Below are positions 1 to 10,099 of a stretch of DNA of 64,000 nt, in pieces. This DNA is from Stagnimonas sp. GTDB taxonomy: Bacteria > Pseudomonadota > Gammaproteobacteria > Nevskiales > Nevskiaceae. The notes beneath the pieces are model-generated. The model ran no database searches. It was given only the letters and a program-made list of their open reading frames with translations, and was not told the origin of the DNA. The stretch is from NCBI GenBank assembly GCA_030696045.1, contig JAUYNO010000048.1:1-64000 (forward strand). Direction: 5' to 3'. The stretch's first letter is position 1. Each line of letters begins with the position of its first letter. A program made the position numbers and the translations under genes.

Positions 1-2076
1 CCGGTGGGCGTGCTGATCGCCTTCATCGCGATGCGCCTGCTGGGCATGAACTCGAACCTGATGAGCCTGGGCGGCATCGCGATCGCGATCGGCGCGATGG
101 TCGACGCGGCCATCGTGATGATCGAGAACGCCCACAAGCACATCGAGCGGCTCAAGCCCGAGCACACCGTGGAGGAGCGCGCCGAGGCGATGCTGGACGC
201 CTGCCGCGAGGTCGGGCCCGCGCTTTTCTTCTCGCTGCTGATCATCACCGTGTCGTTCCTGCCGGTGTTCACGCTGGAATCGCAGGAGGGGCGGCTCTTC
301 TCGCCGCTGGCGTACACCAAGACGTTCTCGATGGCCGGCGCCGCGCTGCTGTCCGTCACGCTGGTGCCGGTGCTGATGATGCTGTTCATCCGCGGCAAGA
401 TCATGCCGGAATCGAAGAACCCGGTGAACCGCTTCCTGATCTGGGTCTATCGCCCCGTCATCGCGTGGGTGATGCGCTGGAAGAAACTCACCATCGTCCT
501 GGCCCTCGCCGCCATGGCCGTGTCGATCTACCCGGCCTCGAAGCTGGGTAGCGAGTTCATGCCCACCCTTAACGAGGGAACGCTGCTGTACATGCCGGCA
601 TCCCTGCCGGGCATGTCGATCACCAAGGCGGCCGAGGTGATGCAGACCCAGGACAAGATCATCAAGAGCTTCCCCGAGGTGAGTTCAGTCTACGGCAAGG
701 CGGGCCGCGCCAACACGGCCACCGCCCCTGCGCCGGTGGAGATGTACGAGACGGTGATCAACCTGAAGCCGCAGGAACAGTGGCGTCCGGGCATGACCAC
801 CGACAAGCTCATCGCCGAGATGGACAAGGCGCTGCAGTTCCCCGGCGTCTCGAACGCCTGGACCATGCCGATCAAGGCGCGTATCGACATGCTGTCCACC
901 GGCATCCGCACGCCGATCGGCATCAAGGTGTTCGGCAAGGACCTGGCGGAGATGGAGCGGCTGGCCAAGGAGATCGAGTCGGTCGTGAAGAACGTGCCGG
1001 GCACCACGTCGGCCTTCGCCGAGCGCATCACCGGGGGCTTCTATTTCGACATCGAACCCGACCGCGAGCAGCTCGCCCGCTACGGCCTGTCCGTGGGCGA
1101 ATTGCAGGAGGTGATCGGCACGGCGCTGGGCGGCGAGATGGTGACGACCACGGTGGAAGGCCGCGAACGCTTCGGCGTGACGGTGCGCTATCCGCGCGAG
1201 TTGCGTTCGAACCCACAGCAGATCGAGCGCGAGGTGCTGGTGACGACGATGGACGGCGCGATGATCCCGCTGGGTCAGGTTGCAAAGATCAAGGTGGTGC
1301 GCGGCACGCCCGGCATCCGCACCGAGAACGCGCTGCTGTCCGCCTACATCTTCGTGGACATCCGCGATCGCGACATCGGCTCCTACGTGGCCGACGCACG
1401 CAAGGCCGTCGTGGACAACGTCAAGTTCCCGCCCGGCTACTACATTACCTGGAGCGGCCAGTTCGAGTACATGGAACGCGCCATCGAGAAGATGAAGGTC
1501 GTTATACCCGTGACGCTGCTCACCATCTTCCTGCTGCTGTACCTGAACTTCCGGCGCATGACCGAGACTCTGATCGTTATGTTGTCAGTACCGTTTGCAT
1601 TGATCGGTGGCGTGTGGCTGATGTGGCTGCTCGGCTACAACGTTTCCGTCGCGGTGGCGGTGGGCTTCATCGCGCTCGCCGGCGTGGCGGCGGAAACGGG
1701 GGTGGTGATGCTGATCTATCTCGACAACGCGTGGCGCGAGTTGCAGGAAAAATGTCGGGAGCAGGGCCGCGCGCCGGGCGCCGCCGACCTCTACGCGGCC
1801 GTGATGGAGGGCGCCGTTGAGCGGGTGCGGCCGAAGATGATGACCGTGGTCGCCATCATGGCCGGCCTGCTGCCGATCATGTGGGGTACCGGCACCGGCT
1901 CGGAGGTCATGAGCCGCATTGCCGCGCCGATGGTCGGCGGGATGATCTCATCGACCGTGCTCACGCTCGCCGTGATTCCAGCGTTGTACGCGCTGGTCAA
2001 GGAGTGGGAACTTAGACGCGAAGCACGGGCGGCGGCGGCGCAGGCGACGTCGGCGTTGGCGATAAGCGCGAGCTAA
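1..2076 (+). CDS. cusA: CusA/SilA-type heavy-metal RND efflux transporter, 5'-truncated by window edge
   Basis: Reads MSLGGIAIAIGAMVDAAIVMIENAHKHIE...ETGVVMLIYLDNAWRE...VRPKMMTVVAIMAGLLPIMWGTGTGSEVMSRIAAPMVGGM, typical HME-RND permease C-terminal half. Confidence 0.95.
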   Translation, partial: PVGVLIAFIAMRLLGMNSNLMSLGGIAIAIGAMVDAAIVMIENAHKHIERLKPEHTVEERAEAMLDACREVGPALFFSLLIITVSFLPVFTLESQEGRLFSPLAYTKTFSMAGAALLSVTLVPVLMMLFIRGKIMPESKNPVNRFLIWVYRPVIAWVMRWKKLTIVLALAAMAVSIYPASKLGSEFMPTLNEGTLLYMPASLPGMSITKAAEVMQTQDKIIKSFPEVSSVYGKAGRANTATAPAPVEMYETVINLKPQEQWRPGMTTDKLIAEMDKALQFPGVSNAWTMPIKARIDMLSTGIRTPIGIKVFGKDLAEMERLAKEIESVVKNVPGTTSAFAERITGGFYFDIEPDREQLARYGLSVGELQEVIGTALGGEMVTTTVEGRERFGVTVRYPRELRSNPQQIEREVLVTTMDGAMIPLGQVAKIKVVRGTPGIRTENALLSAYIFVDIRDRDIGSYVADARKAVVDNVKFPPGYYITWSGQFEYMERAIEKMKVVIPVTLLTIFLLLYLNFRRMTETLIVMLSVPFALIGGVWLMWLLGYNVSVAVAVGFIALAGVAAETGVVMLIYLDNAWRELQEKCREQGRAPGAADLYAAVMEGAVERVRPKMMTVVAIMAGLLPIMWGTGTGSEVMSRIAAPMVGGMISSTVLTLAVIPALYALVKEWELRREARAAAAQATSALAISAS

Positions 2077-2430
2077 GCGAGATTTTCCGACGAGATGGAA
2101 TTGGTCGTGCCGAAGAGGGCGCCGCGGATGGTCATCGAGCCGTACTACCCGGTGGCCGGACGCGGCCCCAGGCCATGCCCCGCGGGAGTCGATGTTATGC
2201 GTGCACCTGATGCAGAACTGGTTGGCGCTGAACGCTTCGGTGATGGAAGAGGCATTGTATGAGGTCGCTCGCTGCGAAACTTCGCCAAATTAAAAGTGAG
2301 CGAGCCGATCCCCCGACAAGAGGTCGGGCGAGGCAGCATCGGCGACTCCACCAACATCGCGGCGCCCAGTTCCACCGGTGCATCGGATGACCAAATTGCA
2401 TCGCGGACTGGCCTTGTATCGTCATCAAAC

Positions 2431-2457
2431 AAAAAAGCCCCAGCGCTGCCGGGGCTT
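2431..2457 (-). terminator. Rho-independent terminator for the downstream end of the copK-like gene
   Basis: On the minus strand AAGCCCC-ggcagcgct-GGGGCTTTTTT: 7-bp stem then T-tract. Confidence 0.75.
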
Positions 2458-2535
2458 CTGTAGCTCACCTCAACACCTTTCGGTGTGGCCGCACCGCGCG
2501 CTTAACGCAGATCACGGCCCGGATCGGGGGTTTTT

Positions 2536-3000
2536 TTAGTTTCCCCCGCCCTTTTTGTCGGTCAGGAGCGATTCCACGCGCATAACCTCATCGCCAACCA
2601 TAACTAACGAGGTCCCATCCTTCGCTTTCATCAGCTGACCGGGCTTCATACGAGTCGAACGGCCAAACTTGTCTTCCATACCCATCTTGCCGTCCTTGAA
2701 GACAAGTACTGTTGAACCGTTCTCAAGCGGAATGGACTTTACGACATTGACACCATGAGGCTTTGCGTTATGCCTAGCTTCGGCTGCAGCCTGGCTCTTC
2801 GGATTTCCCTGCTTCTGGGCCTCCGGCTGTTGCGCGCTCTTGTCGGTGCCGTGGGGCTTCGCGTTGTGTTTGTCCTCAGCGGCAGCTTGGGCCTTTGGAT
2901 TGGCAGACTTCTGAGCTTCCGGCACCGCGCCAGTGTGTGATGCGGCAAACGCACCAGCCGCGAAGATGCTGGAAATGAGAAAGACAGGCAGTTTGTTCAT
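2536..3000 (-). CDS. CopK-family periplasmic copper-binding protein with N-terminal duplicated extension
   Basis: C-terminus NGSTVLVFKDGKMGMEDKFGRSTRMKPGQLMKAKDGTSLVMVGDE matches CopK pattern; signal peptide MNKLPVFLISSIFAAGAFA; two copies of PEAQK..NPK.QAAAE..HNAKPHG. Confidence 0.85.
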   Translation of the reverse strand: MNKLPVFLISSIFAAGAFAASHTGAVPEAQKSANPKAQAAAEDKHNAKPHGTDKSAQQPEAQKQGNPKSQAAAEARHNAKPHGVNVVKSIPLENGSTVLVFKDGKMGMEDKFGRSTRMKPGQLMKAKDGTSLVMVGDEVMRVESLLTDKKGGGN

Positions 3001-3295
3001 AATGTGCTTTCCAAATTCGATAGACTGTGAGCACCGCCACCCACGTTGAAGCGTGCCCGGAGTTTTTGTTGACCGCCGCAATTTTGCACGCGGCTGAAGA
3101 GTATGTCCATAGTTAGGACGTCGTCTCTATCACGGTTTCAAATGAACAACGAATGGCGAATGTTCAGCGACGAAACGCAAAAGCTTTTGTTCGGTCAGTG
3201 CCTCATCGGTGAAGGGTGCGCAGGTTGGATGCTTTCTTTGACCTCCCCTACCGGGGTACCCACTGAATCGAGGAAGTCCGGGTCGCAAGCCTAAT

Positions 3296-3432
3296 CGATT
3301 CAGCTCGGCGAATCGGGCCAGGAGATGCGCTCGATGCTGCCGTGGGGCCTGACCGCGTTGTAGTCCTGCCACTATGTCGCGGTGACGCTCACGGCCTGGT
3401 GCACCGCCTGGAACCCGTGCTCCATTAGGAAA
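3296..3432 (-). mobile_element. IS3-family transposase C-terminal remnant
   Basis: Minus-strand reading contains WQDYNAVRPHGSIERI with stops/frame damage, resembling the IS3 integrase-core end (W..DYN..RPHSSLG). Confidence 0.55.
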
Positions 3433-3479
3433 CTCGTGCCCCGAACTTGCCGTTGAAGCCTGGGCGACCTGACCTGTTG

Positions 3480-4424
3480 CTAGGGCGTGGACTTCTGACT
3501 GCGATGGATTGCGAATTCGATGCGCTTCATCGCGAGATACTCTTCGCGAGTGAGCTCGTGCAGCTGGCTCGGGTACTTTTCCGCGGACGCGTACCAGTTG
3601 CGCAGCGCTTTTTCCAGTGGCTGCGAAGCCGCCTGCGCCTCGACGTATGTGCTCAGAGCGATATAGTACCGCATCGTGTTGCGTTCCACGAGGCCTCGCA
3701 ATCCGCGTATCGGTTGGCCGTCCTCCATCGTGAACCCCACCTTTGCCCTCGCTACTGTGGCAAGGTAGAGTCGGATGGCTACGCCGCCGGTTCTGCTGTA
3801 GGCAAACTCATAAGACAGTCGCAGGAGAGATCGCGTGCGATCGAGTTCGACCAGTTGCGCGTACAGCCGGTAGTTGCGAGTCCCAGCCGGGCCTTCTTCC
3901 GCTCGCATCTCGATCCGAAGGTAGTCCGGGTCCGATACCGTAATGCGCCATTGGAAGCCAAGCAGGGAGGCCTCGTCGGCCGTTTGTCGGACGGTGGCCG
4001 CGACTTTCAGGTCCAACCGCGCGGCGGTCTCTGTGACGCGACTTTCGCAGGCCTTCACGTTAGAAGCAAGCAGCAGCAGCGCGCACCACGCCGGCGGTTC
4101 CGACAGCGCGGCGCGTGCCACGGCGAATGGCTGTTCGAGCACGGCGTGAATGTGTCCTTGCACGAACCCGTCGCGTTCCTGAGACTGGAGGTGCAACGGG
4201 CCTCCGGGGGACGAGCGCTGCGGTTCCCCAAAAAGCTGCCGGTACTCATCTCGGAGTGCTTCGGCTTCCGAAAACGAACCTTGGGCGGCCAGAGGCGCGC
4301 TCCAGCCGAGCGCTGCAATGAGAAGTCCGAGAACAAGCCATCTGGTGGACCTCGTGTATCTTTCAAGCTTCTTAGGCGTGTTCCTGAAAGTCAAAGGAGT
4401 CCATTTCCCGAAACCGTTCTTCAT
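3480..4424 (-). CDS. Secreted protein of unknown function
   Basis: Signal-like RSTRWLVLGLLIAALGWSAPLAAQ then a long ORF; start placed at internal Met because the upstream part of the ORF overlaps an IstB remnant on the other strand. Confidence 0.6.
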   Translation of the reverse strand: MKNGFGKWTPLTFRNTPKKLERYTRSTRWLVLGLLIAALGWSAPLAAQGSFSEAEALRDEYRQLFGEPQRSSPGGPLHLQSQERDGFVQGHIHAVLEQPFAVARAALSEPPAWCALLLLASNVKACESRVTETAARLDLKVAATVRQTADEASLLGFQWRITVSDPDYLRIEMRAEEGPAGTRNYRLYAQLVELDRTRSLLRLSYEFAYSRTGGVAIRLYLATVARAKVGFTMEDGQPIRGLRGLVERNTMRYYIALSTYVEAQAASQPLEKALRNWYASAEKYPSQLHELTREEYLAMKRIEFAIHRSQKSTP

Positions 4425-4431
4425 CGTGGCG

Positions 4432-4587
4432 GCCAAACGGGGCGAGCGCGCCGAAATGGTGCTGACCAGCAACCCGTCGTTCACCCAGTGGACCGGCGCC
4501 TTCGCCGACGACCAGACGTTAACGGCGGCCATGCTCGATCGGCTGATGAATCACGGGCACATCGCAGCGGCGAGAGCTGCCGGCTGA
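4432..4587 (+). mobile_element. IS21-type IstB C-terminal remnant
   Basis: KRGERAEMVLTSNPSFTQWTGAFADDQTLTAAMLDRLMNHGHIA resembles the IstB C-terminus (LTSN..F..W...F.D...T.A.LDRL.HH). Confidence 0.65.
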
Positions 4588-4760
4588 CGGGCAAAGGCAA
4601 GGCCGGACAAACAGCTGACGAAGGAACCCGGGGCGGTGACTTTTGGTCTGGCGTTGCACCAAGGTGATGCGTTGCCGGCACCGCAAGCGGACATCCGCCC
4701 TCCTTGCGATGCTGGCTCCTGTGCGACCCCAGCCTTGAAGGTCGCGCCCTGCGCTGAACG

Positions 4761-5024
4761 CTACTGATTCTTGTGCACCTTGCCATGGTCGTGAAGAGGC
4801 TTCGCCTTGTCCTTCGCGACCTTCTTCTTGGCAGGTCCACATGCTTTCTTGGGCGTGGGAGTCCCTTTCTCGGCCCCATGGTCGTGTCGCAGCGCTAAGA
4901 CGCAATCTTCGGGTGCGGATGACGCGGCCTCGGGTGCGGACGACGCGGGTGTCGCGACTTGCTGGGCCATTGTCACCGAGGCTGTCAGGAGAGAAATGCA
5001 TAGGAGCGCGGAACGCAAGTTCAT
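4761..5024 (-). CDS. Small periplasmic His-rich protein (RHDHGAEKGTPTPK...HDHGKVHKNQ family)
   Basis: Signal peptide MNLRSALLCISLLTASVTMAQ; shares RHDHGAEKGTPTP and C-terminal GHDHxKxHK motif with 36345-36638 and 46633-46911. Confidence 0.75.
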   Translation of the reverse strand: MNLRSALLCISLLTASVTMAQQVATPASSAPEAASSAPEDCVLALRHDHGAEKGTPTPKKACGPAKKKVAKDKAKPLHDHGKVHKNQ

Positions 5025-5153
5025 GTAAATCATCTTTCCGGCCCTTTTGAATGAAGATGGAAGCGGGCCAGTAGTGACGAAGCAAGAAGCGGGCCGCCTC
5101 GATGGTTGCGTGAGACACGATGGGGGACCTCCGATTTCCCAGCTTGTTGCCGA

Positions 5154-5177
5154 TGACGGTTTTGTAATCTGCTCGTC
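5154..5177 (+). promoter_or_regulatory. Putative CopR-type box TGACGGTTTTGTAATCTGCTCGTC
   Basis: Matches in-window consensus TRAC-N4-TTGTAAT-N6-GTC; orientation points to the + strand. Confidence 0.55.
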
Positions 5178-5595
5178 CGGCTGCGGTCACCTACGTTGTC
5201 GCACACTACCTCTAGCCTTCCAAGGAGCCAATGGACCTGACCACTCTCGGCAAGTGGGAACCAGGCCGGTCGCCCGGAATACAAACAAGACGCACCGCCA
5301 ATGTCCATCATGAGCCCAGCCGACAATCAAGTCCGTGGCGATTTGCAGCATTGCGAGACCATTCCGCACGGAACGCAATGCGAGTGCGTGCAACTCGCCG
5401 CCGCTCTGGGCTTGCCTGCCAAAGCCATCTCCTTCTACTACTGCAGAAATTTTCTCCAGCGTCGATGGTCGATGACCTGCAGGCATGGAGAACTGCTGGA
5501 CACCCGGCCGGCTCCACGCTCGGAGCGCTGGAAGGAGCAGGGCGAAATGAATCCAGTTCTTGCAATTCTCGTAGAAAACGCATGAGGGTAACGTT

Positions 5596-7386
5596 ATGAC
5601 CAGGCAACCCATCCGCGCGCGCGCCAGCACCCGGCCCGAGGCGAAGAGACCAAGTCCGCCTCAGCCTGCGCCGAACTCCGCCGCCCTGCGCGCCGTCTCG
5701 GGGACCGAAGCGTGGAGGTATCAGTACGACTTTTGGCAACGCGCCATCCTCTTCCTCGACACGTTGCGTGAGCGTGGAAACAACATGCTGGCGCATGAGA
5801 AGGCCGGGCTGCCGCCATTGCTGCACTTCCAGTACGAGACCGTCCTCGATGCGCGGCAGTTCGAGCATCCCGCCAACTACGCCCTGCTAAAAATCAACGT
5901 TGCGGGCGACGCATGCCTGGAAGATTGCGTGAAGGAGGGCGCCCGGGCAGTCATCGTGTTCGATCCTCGCGCCGGCCATGGCCCCGGGATAGGCGGGTTC
6001 AAACGCGACTCGGAGGTGGGCATGGCCTTACATGAAGGCCATCCGGTGTACTTTGTCATTTTCTTCCCAGATCCGTGCCCCGGGCAGGACCTGGCAGACG
6101 TGCATCATGCACTGCGACGATTTGTCGCGGAGGTGAGCAAGCGTCACCCTGGGCAACCGCCAGTGCTCTACGGCAACTGCCAGGCAGGGTGGGCCGTCGT
6201 CCTGCTGTCGGCGGATTGTGTCGGAGCAGCGGGCCCGGCGGTCCTGAATGGCTCGCCTCTTTCATACTGGGCCGGCGAGGCAGGGGTCAATCCGATGCGC
6301 CTGGCGGCGGGGCTGACGGGCGGCGCGTGGGCCACCCACCTGCTGGCGGATCTCGGTGGAGGCCTGTTCGATGGCGCATGGCTGGCGCACAACTTCGAGA
6401 ACCTCAATCCGGCCAACACACTGTGGGACAAGAACTACCAGCTGTTCGCCAATATCGACGAGGAGCGGGAACGATTCCTCGAGTTCGAGCGGTGGTGGAG
6501 CGGCTATTACAGTATGTCCCGCGAGGAAATCCTGGCGATCGTCGAGAACCTCTTCATCGGCAACAAGCTGGAGCAGGGCGTGTTCCGCATTTGCAAGCAC
6601 TGCGTCGCCGACCTCAAGAGAATCCGAAATCCGCTTCTAATTTTTGCGTCCAGCGGCGACAACATCACGCCGCCGCACCAGGCGCTCAACTGGATTCCCG
6701 CCATTTACCCCACGACCGCGGATTTGAAGGCGGCCGGCCAGCGAATCGTGTACTTGCTCAACCCCCACGTGGGCCATCTCGGGATATTCGTGTCAGCGAG
6801 CGTGGCGCGGCTCGAGCATCGGGCGATCCTGGAACACGTGAACGATCTGGAGGCGTTGAAGCCGGGACTCTACGAAATGAAGATTGTCGTCGCGACAGGC
6901 GACGCCAATTGCGACAACCCGCAGTACCGGGTGAAGTTCGAGCCGCGGCGGGTGGAAGACGTCCGGTACGAGTGTCCACAAGAAGCGTTCGAGCAGGTCC
7001 GAAGATTCTCTGAGTTCAACGAATCGGTTTACAGCACGTTCGTAAGCCCTTGGGTGCGGGCGGCGGCTTCAACTCCGATGGCGGCTGATCTGTACAAGTG
7101 GCTTCATCCGATGCGGATGAGCCGTTACGTCTACTCCGAACAAGTCAATCCGTGGATGGCGTGGGTCAAGGTCCTGGCGCAAGCAGCGAAGGCAGCCAGG
7201 GCACCGGTGTCCGACGACAGTCCATATCTTGCCGCTGAGAAGGCCGCGAGCTTATCGATATCGCAGGCGCTGGAGTCATATCGAACCACACGGGATCAGA
7301 CATGCGAGACCCTCTTTGCCGCAATGTTCGGATCGGGGGTCAGCCCGAAGCCTGTAGAGGGCGCATCTCTCCGGTGCGTTGACTGA
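5596..7386 (+). CDS. DUF3141 / PHA-synthase-related alpha/beta hydrolase family protein
   Basis: DPRAGHGPGIGGFK.DSEVG, GNCQAGWAV, GSPLSYWAG, FENLNPANTLW, FERWWSGY, GDNITPPHQALNWI, VGHLGIFVS. Confidence 0.85.
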   Translation: MTRQPIRARASTRPEAKRPSPPQPAPNSAALRAVSGTEAWRYQYDFWQRAILFLDTLRERGNNMLAHEKAGLPPLLHFQYETVLDARQFEHPANYALLKINVAGDACLEDCVKEGARAVIVFDPRAGHGPGIGGFKRDSEVGMALHEGHPVYFVIFFPDPCPGQDLADVHHALRRFVAEVSKRHPGQPPVLYGNCQAGWAVVLLSADCVGAAGPAVLNGSPLSYWAGEAGVNPMRLAAGLTGGAWATHLLADLGGGLFDGAWLAHNFENLNPANTLWDKNYQLFANIDEERERFLEFERWWSGYYSMSREEILAIVENLFIGNKLEQGVFRICKHCVADLKRIRNPLLIFASSGDNITPPHQALNWIPAIYPTTADLKAAGQRIVYLLNPHVGHLGIFVSASVARLEHRAILEHVNDLEALKPGLYEMKIVVATGDANCDNPQYRVKFEPRRVEDVRYECPQEAFEQVRRFSEFNESVYSTFVSPWVRAAASTPMAADLYKWLHPMRMSRYVYSEQVNPWMAWVKVLAQAAKAARAPVSDDSPYLAAEKAASLSISQALESYRTTRDQTCETLFAAMFGSGVSPKPVEGASLRCVD

Positions 7387-7407
7387 GCCGGGTGAGCTTC
7401 GCCACGC

Positions 7408-7953
7408 ATGATCACGACGACATTGTTCTCATTCATCGAATCCCACGCAAAAGGACTGACTGTGAAAAACCTTCCCTCCGCATCGCGCCGCGAACTCGTG
7501 CTGGCGCTAGGACTCATTCCGCTGGTCGGGCTGGTCCGCGCCGCGCCTGCCAGTGCACCGCCCACTGAGGTCCAGGTCTGGAAAGAACCGACCTGCGGTT
7601 GCTGCAAAGACTGGATTGCGCACTTGGAGTCCAACGGCTTCAAGGTGTTCGTGAACACCGGCGGAACCAACGCCGCCCGCGCCCGCCTGGGCATCCCGCA
7701 GAACATGGCCTCCTGCCACACCGCGCTGGTCGGTGGCTATGCGGTCGAAGGGCATGTGCCGGCGCGCGAAATCAGGCGCCTGCTGCGCGAAAAGCCGACG
7801 GCAGCCGGACTGTCCGCGCCGGGGATGCCGATCGGCGCACCGGGCATGGATACGCCGGCATACAACGGCAAGAAGAATCCGTACAACGTGATGCTGGTGG
7901 CCAAGGACGGCAGTGCCACGGTCTATCAGAAGTACGAGGGAAACGGCGGCTGA
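7408..7953 (+). CDS. DUF411 (CopG-like) periplasmic metal-binding protein
   Basis: VQVWKEPTCGCCKDWIAHLESNGFKV...MASCHTALVGGYAVEGHVPAREIRRLL; internal GTG start near 7462 possible. Confidence 0.88.
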   Translation: MITTTLFSFIESHAKGLTVKNLPSASRRELVLALGLIPLVGLVRAAPASAPPTEVQVWKEPTCGCCKDWIAHLESNGFKVFVNTGGTNAARARLGIPQNMASCHTALVGGYAVEGHVPAREIRRLLREKPTAAGLSAPGMPIGAPGMDTPAYNGKKNPYNVMLVAKDGSATVYQKYEGNGG

Positions 7954-8048
7954 AACCGGACTCGTCCGCTGCGAGGTGTCGTCTTCGGCGACGGCCAGTG
8001 CCGACGCTTCAGTTCTTACGAGTTTCGCCGTCCGTTGTTATCGACAGA

Positions 8049-8072
8049 TGACGGATTTGTAATCTCTCCGTT
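8049..8072 (+). promoter_or_regulatory. Putative CopR-type box TGACGGATTTGTAATCTCTCCGTT upstream of copK
   Basis: Matches in-window consensus except GTT for GTC; about 90 nt 5' of the copK start. Confidence 0.65.
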
Positions 8073-8109
8073 CGCGTCCTGTCAGGGACCAGGAAGCATA
8101 GTACGAACA

Positions 8110-8128
8110 GCAAGTCCGACGGGCTTGC
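8110..8128 (+). promoter_or_regulatory. Leader inverted repeat GCAAG-tccgacggg-CTTGC before copK
   Basis: Same inverted repeat precedes copK paralogs at 16813 and 21099. Confidence 0.45.
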
Positions 8129-8161
8129 ACATCGTTAAAACCTTTCAATCGGAGAATGGAA

Positions 8162-8440
8162 ATGCTCAAGGAACTCGCACTCACTGCAGTCATGCTGGCG
8201 GCGACGACGGCTTTCGCTGTCGACAAGGGCGCCGTGGACAGGTCCTTTGACCTCAAGGACGGCTCCACCGTCTACATCTTCAAGGACGGCAAGATGGCCA
8301 TGGAGGACAAGCTCGGTCGTGTCGTGCCCATGAAACCGGGACACGTCATGCAGACCAAAGACGGCCAAAGCATCCTCATGGTCGGCAACGAGTTGGCCCG
8401 GCTCGACTGGATCCGCAGGTCTGAGCTCGGGGGCAAATAG
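8162..8440 (+). CDS. copK: CopK-family periplasmic copper-binding protein
   Basis: KDGSTVYIFKDGKMAMEDKLGRVVPMKPGHVMQTKDGQSILMVGNELARLD; signal peptide; alternative ATG at 8156. Confidence 0.9.
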   Translation: MLKELALTAVMLAATTAFAVDKGAVDRSFDLKDGSTVYIFKDGKMAMEDKLGRVVPMKPGHVMQTKDGQSILMVGNELARLDWIRRSELGGK

Positions 8441-8538
8441 GTCGCACGGACATCGAGTGTCGCGCGCGACCACGACTGTCCAAGTCGACTGCGCGGGCGC
8501 TATGCCCATCTAGCAAGTCATTCTCAAGGAGACCAACC

Positions 8539-8691
8539 ATGAAACTCAAAATCCTGGCAGCCCTGATTCTCGTCGGCACGCTGGCCGCCTGCACGACCTA
8601 TGGCGCTTCGTCGCCGTCTTCGAACGTTTTCGATCCGGTGAGATCGCAAAACGGCGGCCCGATGGGGTCATCGGGGGGCGGACCCAACTAG
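8539..8691 (+). CDS. Small (50 aa) lipoprotein, absent from the supplied ORF track
   Basis: AAGGAG SD then MKLKILAALILVGTLAACTTYGASSPSSNVFDPVRSQNGGPMGSSGGGPN*, lipobox LAAC. Confidence 0.7.
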   Translation: MKLKILAALILVGTLAACTTYGASSPSSNVFDPVRSQNGGPMGSSGGGPN

Positions 8692-8986
8692 CCGGGGACG
8701 GCATCCCCCGTCGAGAGCCGGGGGCCATCACATCAGTAGCCGTCTTCCCGGCAGGCGGCTACCAGCCGACTCGCTGGGCGAGCTGTTCAAGATCGCCGCG
8801 GGCGGCGGCGCTTGCGGTCTCGGGATGGGCGCTCCGCCATTGCGGCACGAACGCGCCGAGGGCTCACGCTAAACGTCAGCGACGACCTACAGGGGCTTGC
8901 TGTGCCCTAACGTAGTCTGCCTTGCAGCCCTCATGAGCTTGCCCCGCGACCCCGTGCCCATACTCCCATACTTCAAGGATCACACA

Positions 8987-9502
8987 ATGCGCCAGAACTT
9001 TTTCAGTCCCGTCGTTCTGCTCGCTCTCGCTATCATCTCCTGCCCGGTCTTCGCGGCCGGCGCGCATGGAGATGAGCATGTAAAGGCCGCGGAACGCAGC
9101 ATCGTCGGCGGGCCGGGGCAGGCCGCGCAAGTGGCGCGCACCGTGACTGTCGACATGACGGACGACATGCGTTTCAACCCATCCCAGATCACCGTCAAGC
9201 GGGGAGAGACGATCCGTTTCGTGGTGAAGAACTCCGGCAAGATCAAGCACGAGATGGTGCTGGGCACGACCGAAGAGCTCAAGAAACACTACGACATGAT
9301 GATGAAGATGCCAGGAATGGAGCATGCGGAAGCCAACCAGGTGGCCGTCGATCCTGGAAAGCAAGGTGAACTCATCTGGCGTTTCACCCGGGCCGGAAAG
9401 GTCGACTTCGCTTGTCTGCAGCCCGGTCACTACGATGCAGGCATGAAGGGGCTTGTCACCGTTGCGGGGGGCAAGTCCACCAAGACCGATGTCAAACGCT
9501 AG
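8987..9502 (+). CDS. Cupredoxin-family periplasmic copper protein (CopI-like)
   Basis: VDMTDDMRFNPSQITVKRGETIRFVVKNSGKIKHEMVLGTTEELKKH...ACLQPGHYDAGMKGLVTV; signal peptide. Confidence 0.88.
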   Translation: MRQNFFSPVVLLALAIISCPVFAAGAHGDEHVKAAERSIVGGPGQAAQVARTVTVDMTDDMRFNPSQITVKRGETIRFVVKNSGKIKHEMVLGTTEELKKHYDMMMKMPGMEHAEANQVAVDPGKQGELIWRFTRAGKVDFACLQPGHYDAGMKGLVTVAGGKSTKTDVKR

Positions 9503-9604
9503 CCGCGCCCTGATCACGCTAGCAGCAGCAGGCGAGGCCATCCGGGCTGCCAGTGTGGTCGTCGGAGTCCGAACTTGGTACTGATGCTTACCGAGGAGCA
9601 CCGA

Positions 9605-10099
9605 ATGGAAAGCGAACAAACACATAGCCAGGTGGACAAATGGATGGCTCGCCGCCATTACATGATGCTCGGTCTGAACCTTGTGGTCAGCTTGGTCATC
9701 ATGTACTTCGTGATGTTCACGATGATCTGGAGCCTTGATCATCTCTTCAACAACTCGAACACGTTCTACATGGCGGTGATGATGGTCACACCGATGGGTA
9801 TCCTCATGCTGATGATGATGGGGATGATGTATCCGAACAGGAAATTGAACCTGCTGCTGTACGCGCTCTTCGCGCTCCTATTCATCCTCGCGTTGTGGAG
9901 CATGCGAGCTCAGGCGCTTGTGGGTGATCGGCAGTTCGTGCGGGCGATGATTCCGCATCACGCGGGCGCGATCCTCATGTGCAATCGTGCTTCGCTCCAG
10001 GACGCCGAGATCCGGGACTTGTGCTTCAAGCCGGGTGGCATCGTCGACTCGCAGACGCGTGAGATTGCGCAGATGAAGGCCTTCCTGGCCCGCAAGTGA
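9605..10099 (+). CDS. Membrane protein with DUF305-like domain
   Basis: Met-rich transmembrane helices then FVRAMIPHHAGAILMCNRASLQDAEIRDLC...EIAQMKAFL. Confidence 0.85.
   Translation: MESEQTHSQVDKWMARRHYMMLGLNLVVSLVIMYFVMFTMIWSLDHLFNNSNTFYMAVMMVTPMGILMLMMMGMMYPNRKLNLLLYALFALLFILALWSMRAQALVGDRQFVRAMIPHHAGAILMCNRASLQDAEIRDLCFKPGGIVDSQTREIAQMKAFLARK

Noticed and set aside
780-1820. 346-aa plus-strand ORF overlapping cusA
   Set aside because: Out-of-frame overlap with strong CusA coding; Arg/His-rich shadow translation.
3447-4667. 406-aa plus-strand ORF
   Set aside because: Opposes a minus-strand ORF with signal peptide; the plus translation is Arg/Pro-rich with no motif.
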